Shown: in pieces, positions 1 to 10,921 of the stretch
Position numbering within the stretch: the stretch's first letter is position 1
Layout: every line of letters begins with the position of its first letter
DNA from: Paramacrobiotus metropolitanus
Lineage: Eukaryota > Tardigrada > Eutardigrada > Parachela > Macrobiotidae
Direction of reading: 5' to 3'
Length of the DNA stretch: 64,000 nucleotides
Assembly (NCBI RefSeq): GCF_019649055.1
Contig: NW_026570282.1
Location: 248,001-312,000, forward strand
Made by a program: the position numbers and the translations under genes
The notes under the pieces: generated by a model
Seen by the model: the letters and a program-made list of their open reading frames with translations, nothing else
Database searches by the model: none
What the model was told of the DNA's origin: nothing

Positions 1-1445
1 CCCGTCCTGTAACCGTACCGTTGTAGATTGCAATATCCGCTGCGGTAATCTGTCAGCACAAAACGTAAAGGTCATAGTGGCATTTTAGAAAATAGCAAAG
101 GTAACGTCAAGGTGGATAGGTAATGTAAAAGCTTATGCAAATGCCGTTGGTAAATAAGTTTTTATTCAGAAAAGGTGACTTATTTTACCCGTGTGAAGAT
201 CACTGAACATTGTCGCGCCGGGAAAACTGTACTCGTACCTTGTTTCCCACGGTATACCCGTTTGTCCCGTGTTCGGAAATAAATTTCTCCCAATACTTTA
301 GGGCTGGATTGAAAATTTCTTGTTGATATTTTTGACCTTCAGTCGCCTTTATCAAATCAAATGTGCAGGAAATTAAGACAGATGTATCGCATGAAGGTAT
401 TTGGGCACCATGGCCACCTTTTGTCCTTCTGGCGACATAACAACTTTTCCCATCGCCGTAAAAATATCGGATGTTGCCGCTACTACGGATTCGACCAGTG
501 CTTGTTCCCATTCGTTTTCTCCAGCGAGACCTGACATTTAAGCAGGAAAGTGTGTACGTTGCATATGCAACGCAATGTGTAAAGTTGTGTTTGCTGACCG
601 TATCGCCGTGCTAAAAAGTTGACAATAGCACTGGTTTGCGCCAGTTTTTGTCCGTCCACTTCCAAAACTAAAAAAAATAGGTTCTGCATTACATATCAAC
701 CGCTAAAAGCCTATAACAAGTGTAATTTATTTGCAAAAGCCGTATCAGTTACTTTAAATTGTGGGTTAGATGCATGTTAAAATACTTATTCATGGAATGA
801 GCGATAAATGCGAAAGACGATATTAAGAAATCCATGCATACTTGGCAGCTGTCCAAACGGTGTGTCTAAAAAAACAAAGAAAAAACTGGGATGTACAGTA
901 TAATTATTTGTATTATATGAGTACGCGTACCACCACTACGTTAAAACTGAAATATTTGTACATACCAAGACGGCACTTAACAACTGTGTTCTTGATGTAT
1001 AAGAGACATTATAGAAATGCAAAATACACGTGGCAGGCGTAATTCACAGTTAATGCTAGTTTTGAGAAATAAAGTTAAGTACCTCTCTAGGCCTACGCAG
1101 CTTCTTTAGAACCAAACAATTTTTTTTCCTGCGCAGTTTAAGTAACCATATTGTTGTGCAGGAAGGAATCCGCTTCGACTACCGCTTTCTAACTTAATTT
1201 GTGTTTGAAATATGCACTACCCCTTGCACTTAAATTAACTAATTATTGTGCTTAAATTAACTAATTTTTGTAATTAGGTGTTGAGTTGGAAGATATTTTT
1301 TCCGCTTACTGGATTTCAAGGAGGGCCAGTCTTGGAAAGCCACGGGCACTTCCTCCCATTTTTGACCGATGGCTGTTAGCAGCAGACGTACGTATTCTCC
1401 ACGGCCTCGAGCACCCTCCCAGTACATCAGTTTATAATTAGGCAT
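1..1445 (-). CDS. Sigma-class glutathione S-transferase, copy 1 (3' end beyond window)
   Basis: Cytosolic GST that conjugates glutathione to electrophiles; sigma-class relatives also include haematopoietic prostaglandin D synthases. Exons (5' to 3'): 1445-1310, 865-842, 667-599, 530-445, 346-239, 49-1 (cut by the window). The phases fit throughout. The start ATG at 1445 opens MPNYKLMYWEGARGRGEYVR, with the family's N-terminal Tyr (residue 8) that activates glutathione. The G-site continues as ILEVDG then QTSAI. The C-terminal helical domain ends in VGNK followed by ITAADIAIYNG, the usual sigma C-domain motif. Exon 2 is only 24 nt (TPFGQLP) and exon 4 uses a weak donor (AAA|GTTGTT). The last helix is missing only because the window ends. 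It is the first of three tandem GST genes on this strand. The family call is firm; the substrate is unknown. Confidence 0.9.
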
Positions 1446-2452
1446 TGTGCCGGTATCTGAGCTGAAAGGGTTAACGAATTATTTTTAATTCCACAGATAT
1501 AATCCGAACAGATTTTAAAAAACTACAAGGTCACCTTTTTTTAGCTAACTTGACAGTTTGATACAGATTTTGCATTACTTGTAGTTATTTTTTTCTTGCA
1601 TGCCCAAAATTATAATAATTTTAAATTATGATGATAATCATAACCGACTGAAAATCTGACCACCAGATTAATAAAACGAATTTGAAAAAAGCAGTATTTA
1701 TAAATTATAATTAATAAACAAACCTTTCCCAGCAGAAATACCTGAGTAGCCTGGCTAATGTAGAGGCTGTAGAGAACCGGGAACTTCCAATACTGGCACG
1801 AATCGCAAAGTGGATAGCAAAATGCTCGAGCAAACATCATCGCTTACATCGATAACTCTTGGTTTATATATGAAACCTGTAAACCCTAACGACCTTGGTA
1901 TTCACAAGTAATTTGTGGATAATACCATCTTAATAAAGCTGATTAACCATTGAAACTGTTGGTTTTCAACTTTAAACGATCAGAAACCCCACATTATGCA
2001 TTAGCTTGTTTTTCTGTTGGTACTGTAATAATTTAATTCAACCTTTCGATACTCCATTGTTCGTATTCGTACGTTATCCGCGGGGCAATGGTGTAGTACC
2101 GTAAATATCACTAACAGGCTTAACAAATAAAGTTCGTTAGCTGACGATGGAAAGCTGTTACTGCACGTATATTATGGCGGCTATAGAAATGATTTGCAGT
2201 TAATTTTGATTTTGGTATGATTTTGGGCACCATTGGCGCTTCTAAGTGCACTTAACTTTAAAAAATTATTGTTTTTTTCGAAAACGGATGTATAAAAATG
2301 CACCAACGTCGTCACCCCATTACGAAAATTACTACTGTTTATAAAGGAACTGCAAATATCAGGTGTAGCCATTCAACATTTCTGTAATTGCTCGGTCTTG
2401 CTAAATGTCAAAGAATGACCGTCTTGTTTCCATTGTTTAATATAACAGTGGA
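1446..2452. other. Intergenic, upstream of GST copy 1
   Basis: About 1 kb of AT-rich sequence between the GST copy 1 start codon and the transposon insertion. It should hold the GST copy 1 promoter. A 76-codon reading frame on the minus strand (1610-1840) has no recognisable domain. I see no RNA gene or repeat. Confidence 0.6.
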
Positions 2453-2461
2453 AATGATATA
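2453..2461. repeat. Target-site duplication, left copy (9 bp)
   Basis: AATGATATA immediately precedes the left inverted repeat and recurs exactly at 4055-4063 after the right one. A 9-bp duplication is characteristic of Mutator-like transposons. Confidence 0.9.
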
Positions 2462-2555
2462 GGAAACCGTTATAGGCACCCCCTAAAACGCCCGTTTATT
2501 ATAGGCACCCCTTTTCACACCCCGTTTATTATAGGCACCCTTTTTAAATTAATAT
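2462..2555 (+). repeat. MULE terminal inverted repeat, left
   Basis: Matches the reverse complement of 3961-4054 with scattered mismatches. The outer end reads GGAAACCGTTATAGG against GGGTACCCTTATAGG on the other side. It contains three copies of TATAGGCACCC spaced about 30 bp apart, possibly transposase-binding sites. Confidence 0.88.
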
Positions 2556-2710
2556 GATATATGTAACAGATTCAGTATTCTCAGATAGTAATGCAGTTTT
2601 ATTCGGATAATAGTACAATAACTTCTTCTGGCGTCGAGTTAAGTACATCGACAAGCTTAACTCGACGTAATAGGACGATTAGGCAAATCAGCCAGCATAG
2701 AGCGAATCAG

Positions 2711-3354
2711 TTATGCGTCTTCTACTGTGACCAGAAAGTCATCTTTCGCGGTAGTTAGCTCATTCAATGGCTTCCTTCCAAGCCCTTTAAGACACCGTGT
2801 GATTTTCTCAGCCTGTAACACTTCTGCCAACCATTCCCTTTGAGCTGAGGCTTTATGAATACAAGTGTTTGCGGGCGATGCTCCAGAGATCAGTTCAGCA
2901 ATGTAGGAACACACCATAGGGCCGCACTGATAGGACCCCAGCAACTGAAGCTGGACAATTGGAAACTACGGTGACCGGATTCTGTTCGCCACCGTACAGC
3001 ATGGACAGCTGCAGTTGGACGTGCGGCGACAGCGGAGCATTCATGCTGTTATACAAGCGAACTGTATTCTCGGATGGCCTTTTGTTGCGACATTACAAAA
3101 TGGTTTGAGCCATACAGGGTCTGGATATATTCCATTCCAGCCGCCAGATCATTCTGTATGCGCTTTACCTCCTGCCCGTCGGGATTGCAGATGGCAAGGT
3201 CGCCTGGATCTGCGAGACCGGTAAACCGTCCTGTATTTCCTTTTTGGCATAGATATGAGAAGATGCCGATGACTCTGGCATAGAGCATCCGCCCAACCGC
3301 CAGGACATCAGCCAAGTCGCTATCGTAAAGGTTCAGCGGCGCTCCTATGCCGTT
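2711..3354 (-). pseudogene. Decayed C48 (Ulp1-type) cysteine peptidase of the transposon
   Basis: Ulp1/SENP-type C48 peptidases cleave SUMO-like conjugates and are carried by several MULE lineages. Reading right to left, a frame starting near 3354 gives a segment with GSNHFVMS, matching the catalytic-His region. A shifted frame then gives VYNSM, where the family normally has YDS. A third frame gives YQCGPMVCSYIAELISG, matching the catalytic-Cys region. At least two frame breaks and the Asp-to-Asn change in the YDS motif argue against an active enzyme. The stop at the left end is at about 2711. The family call rests on the His and Cys motifs in the right order and spacing, and is moderately sure. 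Confidence 0.6.
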
Positions 3355-3355
3355 T

Positions 3356-3748
3356 TCACCCTATTTCACGTTCTAATATTCGTAGGACGTGGCCTCGAAT
3401 GCTGGCTGCAAGCCTAACGCGAGCCGGGCACTTGTTTTGTCGGCTATGAGTGAATGTCCGAGCGCCAAAGCCTTTCTTTCTGTATTCTCTGTGGTGCACG
3501 CATTCGTGGAAAATCTTTCTGTACTTAAGGGACGGCTCCAGAGCTTCTCCGGTCTTGAACTTTTCGGACCGTCGTATTGTGAATGTTTGGAAAGTCGCTT
3601 CCTGGTATGTCTTAAAGTCTTTCTCGAATTCTTCAAAAGAAGGGTATTCGTCCGTCAGGTCAGCGACATTTTCGAGGGATGGGAATACCGAATCTTTGAT
3701 CATGGCTTCCGATGGCCCCGGCGCCAGAGGGCTGCTTGAACCCGCCAT
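3356..3748 (-). CDS. FAR1-like DNA-binding ORF of the transposon (truncated transposase N-terminus)
   Basis: An open frame of about 130 codons beginning at an ATG (3748). Its core has the FEEFEKDFKTYQEATFQTF block, a conserved Cys-His stretch (ECVHHREYRKKGFGAR) and NKCPARVRL. This is the Cys/His pattern of FAR1/ZSWIM3-type zinc-binding domains found at the N-terminus of MULE transposases. It stops just before the final zinc-ligand region and the catalytic domain are expected. It may be only a remnant; whether it is translated is unknown. Confidence 0.55.
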   Translation of the reverse strand: MAGSSSPLAPGPSEAMIKDSVFPSLENVADLTDEYPSFEEFEKDFKTYQEATFQTFTIRRSEKFKTGEALEPSLKYRKIFHECVHHREYRKKGFGARTFTHSRQNKCPARVRLAASIRGHVLRILEREIG

Positions 3749-3960
3749 GATATGATATTTGCAAATTGCCGGTATTGGGAACAAAGTTATTGATACATTT
3801 ATGTAATATATGAACGTATAACCCTGTTATCTTGACCTCTTGTCCATAGGAAGCTTTTACGGTCATAGTAACAATAATAAACAGTAATAAAAATTTAAAA
3901 CAGTAATAACAATTTTTTGGAAAATGTAAGTAATATTCCGTTCACATAATTATTTACCAT

Positions 3961-4054
3961 ATATTAATTCAAAATGGGTGCCTATAATAAACGGGGTGCG
4001 AAAAGGGGTGCCTATAATATACGGGGGTTTTAAGGGGTGCCTATAAGGGTACCC
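3961..4054 (-). repeat. MULE terminal inverted repeat, right
   Basis: Inverted partner of 2462-2555 with the same three spaced TATAGGCACCC units read on the minus strand. Confidence 0.88.
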
Positions 4055-4063
4055 AATGATATA
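4055..4063. repeat. Target-site duplication, right copy (9 bp)
   Basis: AATGATATA, identical to 2453-2461. Confidence 0.9.
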
Positions 4064-4358
4064 TAACAGCAAAATAAGTCCCAAACATACTCAGGTATAC
4101 GTAATGCTCTCTAATTAAAAGAACAGAAAATCAGGGAAATGACAAAAACCGCAGCAGTCAAAAGAAAGTACAGCCCAATAGAAATGCTTCAAAGAACAAA
4201 TAATATGTCATGAATCTGTTGTGTAAGTATTGCACGTTAAAGATAATTGACAGAATTTATGATGCACTTCGGCATTTGTATCATCCAGATGTTATTAATT
4301 TGAAATTTCGCCCGCGTGCAGATTTATAGTTCGATTTTCGCCCCATCATTCCACCAGC

Positions 4359-6269
4359 TCATTTTCGAATCTTCAGGTAAGCTGCTACCTTTTCGTTGTG
4401 GAGAGCTTTATCCAAAACACCTTTGACTTTTGGATACGGATCAAAAAAGGATGGGTTGGTGATGAATTTGTACTCCTTCAGCAAGTCAAAAGCTATTAAA
4501 AAGAACAATTATTATAAATCGCGAAGGTGCAAATAATAACACTTGCGCAGCCGCAGCGTGCGTCCCTACACCGGTGGGGATTTTTCCGTAAGGCCTGGAA
4601 TGCTTTATTGGTACACAATTTATTGCAGTATAAACCACAAATGCTAAAAGTTAACTGATTCAATAGATATTTCGCTACTTTGTTATTTTACCTGACCTAC
4701 CCTGATTGCTTATACCTAAGATTTCAGACTTGTAACAAAAAGGCTTTTAGCAAAACTTTCTGAGCTTTATTTAAAATAACAAATACAGAGCACTCCCCAT
4801 CGTAGTCATACTACCTGACATGTACTCTGTAGATACAAAGACTATCCTTTTTTGATTGATCGATTCTAAGCTTGTATTTGTTTGTATTAAAACTGCATAT
4901 ATATAGTACTGCCGGCCCTACGGAAAATCCGATTTCCCATCACACTTTAATGACACATAAAGGGCAGTGCTAACTTTACACACGCATATCTTAGAAAACA
5001 AAAAACCTGATGTAAGGTTTTAATAATTAATAAACAATCCATAAGTTATATTTAAAATTTTACCTTACCGCAAAATAGACAAACATCCGCCGTGGTCAGC
5101 TGCAATTAGAAATATCAAATAACCAGATTATACCGAAATTATTTTGACATCATGTTATAGATTGTTAACATTTTGTATCCAGAAGGTCTCCTTTAATGTT
5201 CGCTTCAATTTCTAATAATTGCTTGTGATATAGTGAACGCTAGCTCCAAGGACAATAAAAGGTGTACAAATTGCTCATTTGCATTGTACTGTGGCGCTAT
5301 GTACCGACCTTGCTGCCGACGCAGTGGCCGTGGCTGCCATGCTGCGCAATGAATTTTTCCAGATTCTTCAGGATATTTACCAACTGGACCTCCATGTACT
5401 GTTTAGTGCCAGCAGGCTGTAAAAGCGAACAAGGTTCTAAACCATATTTTACCATCATCCACAAGTGTGCAGCTAACGTAACAATCGTTATTGACCTTTT
5501 CCTCGTCCGACATATGATAAGCGATTTTTTCCATTCCGTTGAAGATATCCATGGACACTTCGACTACAGAGTCCACTAGACCTTCCTCCCAGTCACCACT
5601 TGGAACCAGCCCTTAATATGGGTGGCATAATTAATTGCAATTTGCCGCGAGCTTTAACCGGCACATCTAATTCGGAAACACTTCCGACCTACCATAGCGG
5701 TGCCCCACAAATCTGATCACGGATGTTGTTTGTGCCAGTTGCTTTCCATCAACCTCTGTAGTAAATGGGCATCTTATTTTTTTTTATGCGTGCACAAACA
5801 ATTTTTTTGTGTAGCTCTGTTCTGTACTTGAGTGTTGAGCTAACAGAACTATGTACTTACAATATATTTACAGTAACAAAACAAGGCACTGCTCCGAATT
5901 TTGTTATCGGTAAAAATTATTACGCTTCGTAGTAAACCGCAAATTATAGCAAGTTAAATTATGTCCATTAATTAGCTGTAATTATCTTATTTGAACGAGC
6001 GCGAATTATGCAGTTTTCCTCTACAAGTACCTAAAACTGGGCATGTTCCCCAAGGTGTGTCTGTAAAAAAATTATAATAAGTAAACTGCAGAACATTTGA
6101 AACCAGATCTCTGGTTTTCCAATTTGCGATACCTACTAGGTTTAACTTGCGGCCAGTCACCAAATGCAATCCGGTTGTCTTCAAATTTTTGTCCAGCCGC
6201 GCCCAGAATCATGCGCACAAACTCTCCCCGGCCACGCACATCGAAATACGTAACTTTGTAATGAGGCAT
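4359..6269 (-). CDS. Sigma-class glutathione S-transferase, copy 2
   Basis: Complete seven-exon gene of 204 residues, the normal length for a sigma GST. Exons: 6269-6137, 6060-6031, 5755-5693, 5611-5496, 5416-5309, 5099-5069, 4492-4359. The N-terminus reads MPHYKVTYFDVRGRGEFVR with the glutathione-activating Tyr at residue 8. Exon 2 (30 nt) carries TPWGTCPVL and exon 3 EVDGKQLAQTTSVIRFVG. The helical domain includes LEKFIAQHG, VGSK and LTTADVCLF, and the protein ends in KVAAYLKIRK. Introns fall at the same positions as in copy 1 except the one after the 24/30-nt exon, which is shifted by a few codons. It is presumably cytosolic. The nearby transposon lies about 300 bp past the stop codon and does not interrupt it. 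Confidence 0.92.
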
Positions 6270-7085
6270 TATAAGTATATCGGCTTACAACGTTTAAGCG
6301 AACAGAGAAAAACTGTTTTTCAATCTTCGCTTCAAACAATGCGGTTTAGCGCTTCTTAATTTATTATACTGCTGCAATACTGAGCAAAATTATTAGATTA
6401 TACAACTCTAATATGGCAAATAGTCGTGTGGAAACGGGCAAAGAAGAAGCGAAGCTATGTGTAATTGAATATGGATAACTGCTAATCCGTATATGTCGCT
6501 TCCGCTTTATGCATTGGGTTCCATACGCGCATGCGCATTTGCCCTAGAATTTCGATACCTCCTATTTGTTATCCTTTCCACTTTCTCACTGTGCCTATAA
6601 TAAATGGAATCAAGTTCCAGGCCAGTCATCACGTTTTTATTTGGTAAATGGGATTTAACACCGTTGTGAAAATTGTCGAATCATGCACCTGTGTGTTTGT
6701 TCAGTGTGCAGAACCGTTATGTAATGCACTTCACAATGTAAATGCGCGGTGTCCCATTTGCCGGCATAAGGTTCCTGACGGTATCCAGTGACTTAAGCGT
6801 GAGATGCCGGCTACAATTTAAGTGCGAGTGTAACGTTCTAAAATAATATCAGACGGAGAACATTTGCCGAGACACCTTCCTGAATTGAACACCCATGGAA
6901 TTTCTAAGGAAGAAACTGGCTTTGAAAATAGTATGCACATTGTCTCACAAACACAGATTTTTCTCAAATTAATTTACAGAATTTGTACCTACAACAGCGA
7001 GAAATACGTATATTTATAGTGTATTAGGGTATTGTGATATTTTGGCGCGCCAAGCAGTTAGCTGTTCATGTATGGTTAAAAACAT
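6270..7085. other. Intergenic between GST copies 2 and 3
   Basis: Upstream flank of GST copy 2 and downstream flank of copy 3. AT-rich; I see no coding segment or repeat. Confidence 0.6.
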
Positions 7086-8610
7086 TTAAAAAGATGCATT
7101 AGGTCTTTCATTCAAATAAGCAGCAATTCTTGGTTGAGTTTTGACACTTTTAAACGCTGCTTTGACGCCTGGATAATGTTCCAGCGACTGGCTATCGAGA
7201 ATGCCATGATGAAATAGATTGTCCAACACTAAAAAGTTAGTGCCGTTAATTACAGAGTCTGAAAACTATGTATTATAACATGACGTTATTCAAGAATAAT
7301 TGCGAAATTTACCACTGAATATGGCGATATCCGCAATGGTCATCTAAAAATAGTAATACTTGATATTTACAAGGGCTGCAAGAGTCTTTTGAAATTAATA
7401 TAACGCACATGATTTCCCACGGTGAAACCATTGTTGCCGTGCTGTGATATGAAGCGGTCAAAGTTAGAAAGTACGGAAGGGACTGTCACTTCTTTGAATT
7501 TGTGCACTGCGTCTGCCTGGAAATAAACTCGAACTTTTGTTAAGTTGTCTTTGTGGACTTTCTTTTGTTATATACTTCTGAAGTACCACAAGCGGACAGT
7601 TTCGACATGAAATTAACAATTACAGACAAAACTCTATTGTATGGTATGTGTAAATATTCAAGTCCAATCTGGCCACTGGAAGTGTTGGACGGTTATACTT
7701 CTACATATGTACTGTATTACCGCTGTTTAAACAAATTTTTAAAATTTTGTTAATATATAATCTCATAAATAAGATAAAATAAGTGCGACTCGTAATAATA
7801 ATAAACGATTGAGATCCACTGGTATCGAATACCGAACCACGAAGTGATGCAATATTATTTGCGAACAGAATTTTACACTTACCTTTTCAAGGTCATTTCC
7901 TTTGAATTCTCCTATATGTAAAATTTTTGCCAAAAAATCAGATGCAGCCTCTATTACTGAGTCCACGAGAACTTCCTGCCATTTGTCCTGGCCCGCTAAT
8001 ACTGGAAAAAATAAGTTAATATTTGCTACAGTGCATGGCGTTCGACCTGAAAGGTTAGAAGTGCTAAATTAAAACTGATTATTATCCAAGTGTTTGTAGC
8101 CGGCTTGTCAGACTAGGTATTACGATGTACATGTACGAATACATACATACATTGTAAATTAAACCATTCCATTCAAGTAGATTGTTATTAGAAAATTGTC
8201 CATACCTCAAAATCATATTGTCCCTATATCAATATGTACTGCGAAACTTACAAAAAGATCGCGCCAGGTATCTCGCGATAGCATTTGACTGAGCGACAGT
8301 GCGGCCGTCAACTTCCAGCAAAGGCAAGGTTCCCCAAGGTGTTGCTGAATTAACACAACTGGCTTATATAACGCCTATACTCGTATCTAGTTATTATTTT
8401 GAAATGTTATTTACAGATAAAAACTTATGGTGCTTGACAATAGAAATGGTAATTGTTAACGTTGTTCGACGTACTTGTCCTAAGTGATGGCCATCCCATA
8501 ACGTCGACTCGGACATCTTCAAACTTCCTATTAGCAGCAACAAATGTTAACCTCAAAAGCTCGGCCCTACCGCGGCCATCGAAGTAGACTAATTTGAATG
8601 ACTGCGGCAT
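7086..8610 (-). CDS. Sigma-class glutathione S-transferase, copy 3
   Basis: Complete six-exon gene of 209 residues. Exons: 8610-8475, 8344-8252, 8001-7883, 7516-7409, 7343-7313, 7228-7086. It starts MPQSFKLVYFDGRGRAELLR, with the catalytic-type Tyr at residue 9. TPWGTLPLLEVDG and QSNAIARYLA form the glutathione site. The C-domain shows FISQHG, FTVGNH and MTIADIAIF, and the protein ends ERPNASF. Unlike copies 1 and 2, the small TPWG exon and the LEVDG exon are one exon here (8344-8252), so an intron was gained or lost after duplication. The exon-4 donor (CAT|GTGCGT) and all other sites follow GT-AG. Confidence 0.92.
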
Positions 8611-9365
8611 AATTCGCTCACAAGACTTACTAAAATTATAATGTTTTTATCAGTACTAGTTTAAGTAAAGTAAAGTTTTTGTGTAAGTTTATAACAAGAA
8701 TTCAGCACGCTGTACACTCATGCAGACATTGTACAACAACGAGGCATACACGTTCAAACCCTAAATCAAAACTTCCGGATAGCCTGCACCTTTCTTGCTG
8801 TTCGTTTGTACGAGTATCATAGTTGCAGCAATGCAACTTTATAAGTTTCCGTAACCGCCGATCTTTTGAAAATACCGCTCTAACACTGTTGCTATTATCC
8901 TCCTTAGCCGGTAAACGTTTCAGGGGGACCATCTTTTGAGTGACAAACACAGTACTTTGCCTCTTATTGTTAGAGGTAGAAGTACTGACGAGTACAGATC
9001 TGTACAAACGCCGTAATGGTTTTTGAGATTTTCATACCATACTTACGAGTATATACAATACATGCATCCAGCAATAAGTGTCCCAGCGTTCAGTGGATGC
9101 ACTAGTCAATACAAAACGTGCGCGCTCCATGCCGAATTTAGAAAGCCACATTTCTTCAAGGGTACAAAAAATGCAAATACCGGATAGGAAGATGCATTTT
9201 TCAAATTTGTTTGCCCAAGTTTAGAATGGAAACCGTTCTTCTTTATTCACGTTCTTCTTTATGTTATACGTGATCAGAAGGGCGGAGCTAAAGCAGAATA
9301 TTATTTTTCTGTTGGCAAACTTGCAAAATTTCATCTTAATGCGATGCTCTAAAATAACCCTCTTG
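8611..9365. other. Intergenic between IFT52 and GST copy 3
   Basis: Holds the likely promoter of GST copy 3 and the 3' flank of IFT52. A 101-codon minus-strand frame (8702-9007) has no recognisable domain and I do not call it a gene. Confidence 0.55.
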
Positions 9366-10921
9366 TCACGAAATCCATCCAGATCTTTTGAAACCGATGA
9401 CCCGAGCGGCTATAAATTCTATAATTTCCTTATGAGTATTTGCCGGCGGATTTGACGCTGGTCCAATTGACAGGGCATTGGCTAAAGTTGATATATAAGT
9501 TGGCAGATCTTCTGGAGTTCGTCGTGCTAGAGAAGATAAAAGATAAATTTTCATGTATTGTACCTTTTTCATCTTTATGCCATCAACCATGGTAATAAAA
9601 TTTGGTAATAAATGTTTCACAGTATGCATATCGTTTTACATTGATTTTAGTGTTGTGAACATGCGCCTTGTTGTACCTAATGGTCAGTCTTACTGGTAGG
9701 CCTACGGTAGGTAATACAAATACAACCTTCAAGTGTTTGCTTATAATTATGGGAAGGAGGTACGGTACTATAATAATAACTGTTCTCATGATCAGTAACA
9801 CATTAAACTCATATTTCATGCAAGGCAAAAGCATTTCGACTTAAATCATCACCTTCAGTGTATATCTGGTTAATTTTTTCCTTTTCCGCCGCGAACTCTT
9901 TTTCAAAGTTAAAAAATTCCAACTGTGGAGAAGATACATCCTCAAACACTGGCGCATATACAGCTGGCTGGAGTAGAGGCAACGTTCCTTCAAATTTCGG
10001 AGCAATTAATGTTAAAGGCTGATTCGGAACACTTAATTTGCCGTAAGCTTGCAGCACTTCTATAACCCGCGTTAAGTCTGACAGCTCAAACAGCGTATCA
10101 AAAACACTGGATAACTTCATTGAAGAATTTTCCGTGGCTTCTAGAACCGGAAATACCGACCGCGAGTTCTCTCCTATATCTAATACGGGCTCCGCTTCTG
10201 GTAAATCCGATTCGTCAGGCAAGAAACGCGGCAACTTCTCGGCCGTCAACAGAGAAAAAAGTCGATCCAAGAGGAGCAGATTGTTCTCCTTATCTATGTA
10301 GTTATCCGTGAACGTCAATCCCGAACTAAGAACCATGACCTTTCCTCCTTTTGGAACCGATGCAAATGCACAAATTGGTTGATGCATTGGAAAACATGCG
10401 GAACCGGTTGTTAATAGTGGTACAGCCGGGGATTTCACTTTCAGTGTTGTCCCATAGGGAAATAAAAAGGACTGCTGGTTCTTTGTATCAGTAGACTGGC
10501 TGGCGGACATCTTCTGCAGATATCCGTCGCTGATCAAAGCTTCCTTGGGAATGAAGTATTTTTGGAAAACCCCTCGAATAACGCTTTCCATACCAAGCGC
10601 CATGCCATATTCCTCCAGTAAATAATTGATGTTTGTGCGGATAGGCTCTTCGCTATCCTCTCCCAGCCAAAAGAACATACTGCCACCGGCATCTAGAAAG
10701 GATTTTAGTAAATTAAATTCAGCAGTGGAAAATTTCCTTTGCGGCGATGCGAAGATCACATAGCGGCAACGTGACAGGAATCCTTCGCGAAAAATATCTT
10801 TGGATGTTTCAATGCTCCATTTTTGTCGCAGTCGTTTGGTGAGAACCTTCAGTCCATTTTCAGGGGACACTCTTTCGTTCTTGGCAATGGAAAAAACTAT
10901 TTCTAACTGCTGAGAGCCCAT
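9366..10921 (-). CDS. IFT52: Intraflagellar transport protein 52 homologue
   Basis: IFT52 is a core subunit of the IFT-B particle that carries cargo along ciliary axonemes. Two exons, 10921-9853 and 9526-9366, joined in phase 1, give 409 residues, close to the usual 430-440. The N-terminal GIFT-type domain is clear: NGLKVLTKRLRQKW near the start, FLDAGGSMFFWLGED, TNINYLLEEYGMALG, YFIPKEALISDG, LSTGSACFP-like TTGSACFPMHQPI, then QPLTLIAPKFEGTLPLLQPA. The second exon supplies the C-terminal EDL...ANALSIG region. The central linker is somewhat diverged. A single intron is few compared with its neighbours. The start ATG aligns with the expected N-terminus. It faces away from the lectin array, so 10922-12142 may hold promoters for both sides. 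Confidence 0.95.

Larger units (their letters stand above)
2462..4054. mobile_element. Mutator-like (MULE) DNA transposon, internally deleted
   Basis: A 1,593-bp element with 94-bp terminal inverted repeats flanked by a perfect 9-bp target-site duplication. The minus-strand interior encodes a FAR1-like DNA-binding segment (3356-3748) and a decayed C48/Ulp1-type cysteine peptidase (2711-3354). Both modules are known passengers or parts of MULE elements. No catalytic MULE transposase domain is present in the available length, so the copy is probably non-autonomous and would depend on a transposase made elsewhere. The intact target-site duplication and well-matched inverted repeats suggest a fairly young insertion. 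It lies between GST copies 1 and 2 and breaks no exon. Confidence 0.85.

Noticed and set aside
3389-3739. 116-codon plus-strand ORF in the transposon
   Set aside because: Antisense to the FAR1-like ORF, which has the recognisable Cys/His pattern.
8702-9007. 101-codon minus-strand ORF
   Set aside because: No domain, no splice context or similarity to neighbours; length is compatible with chance.
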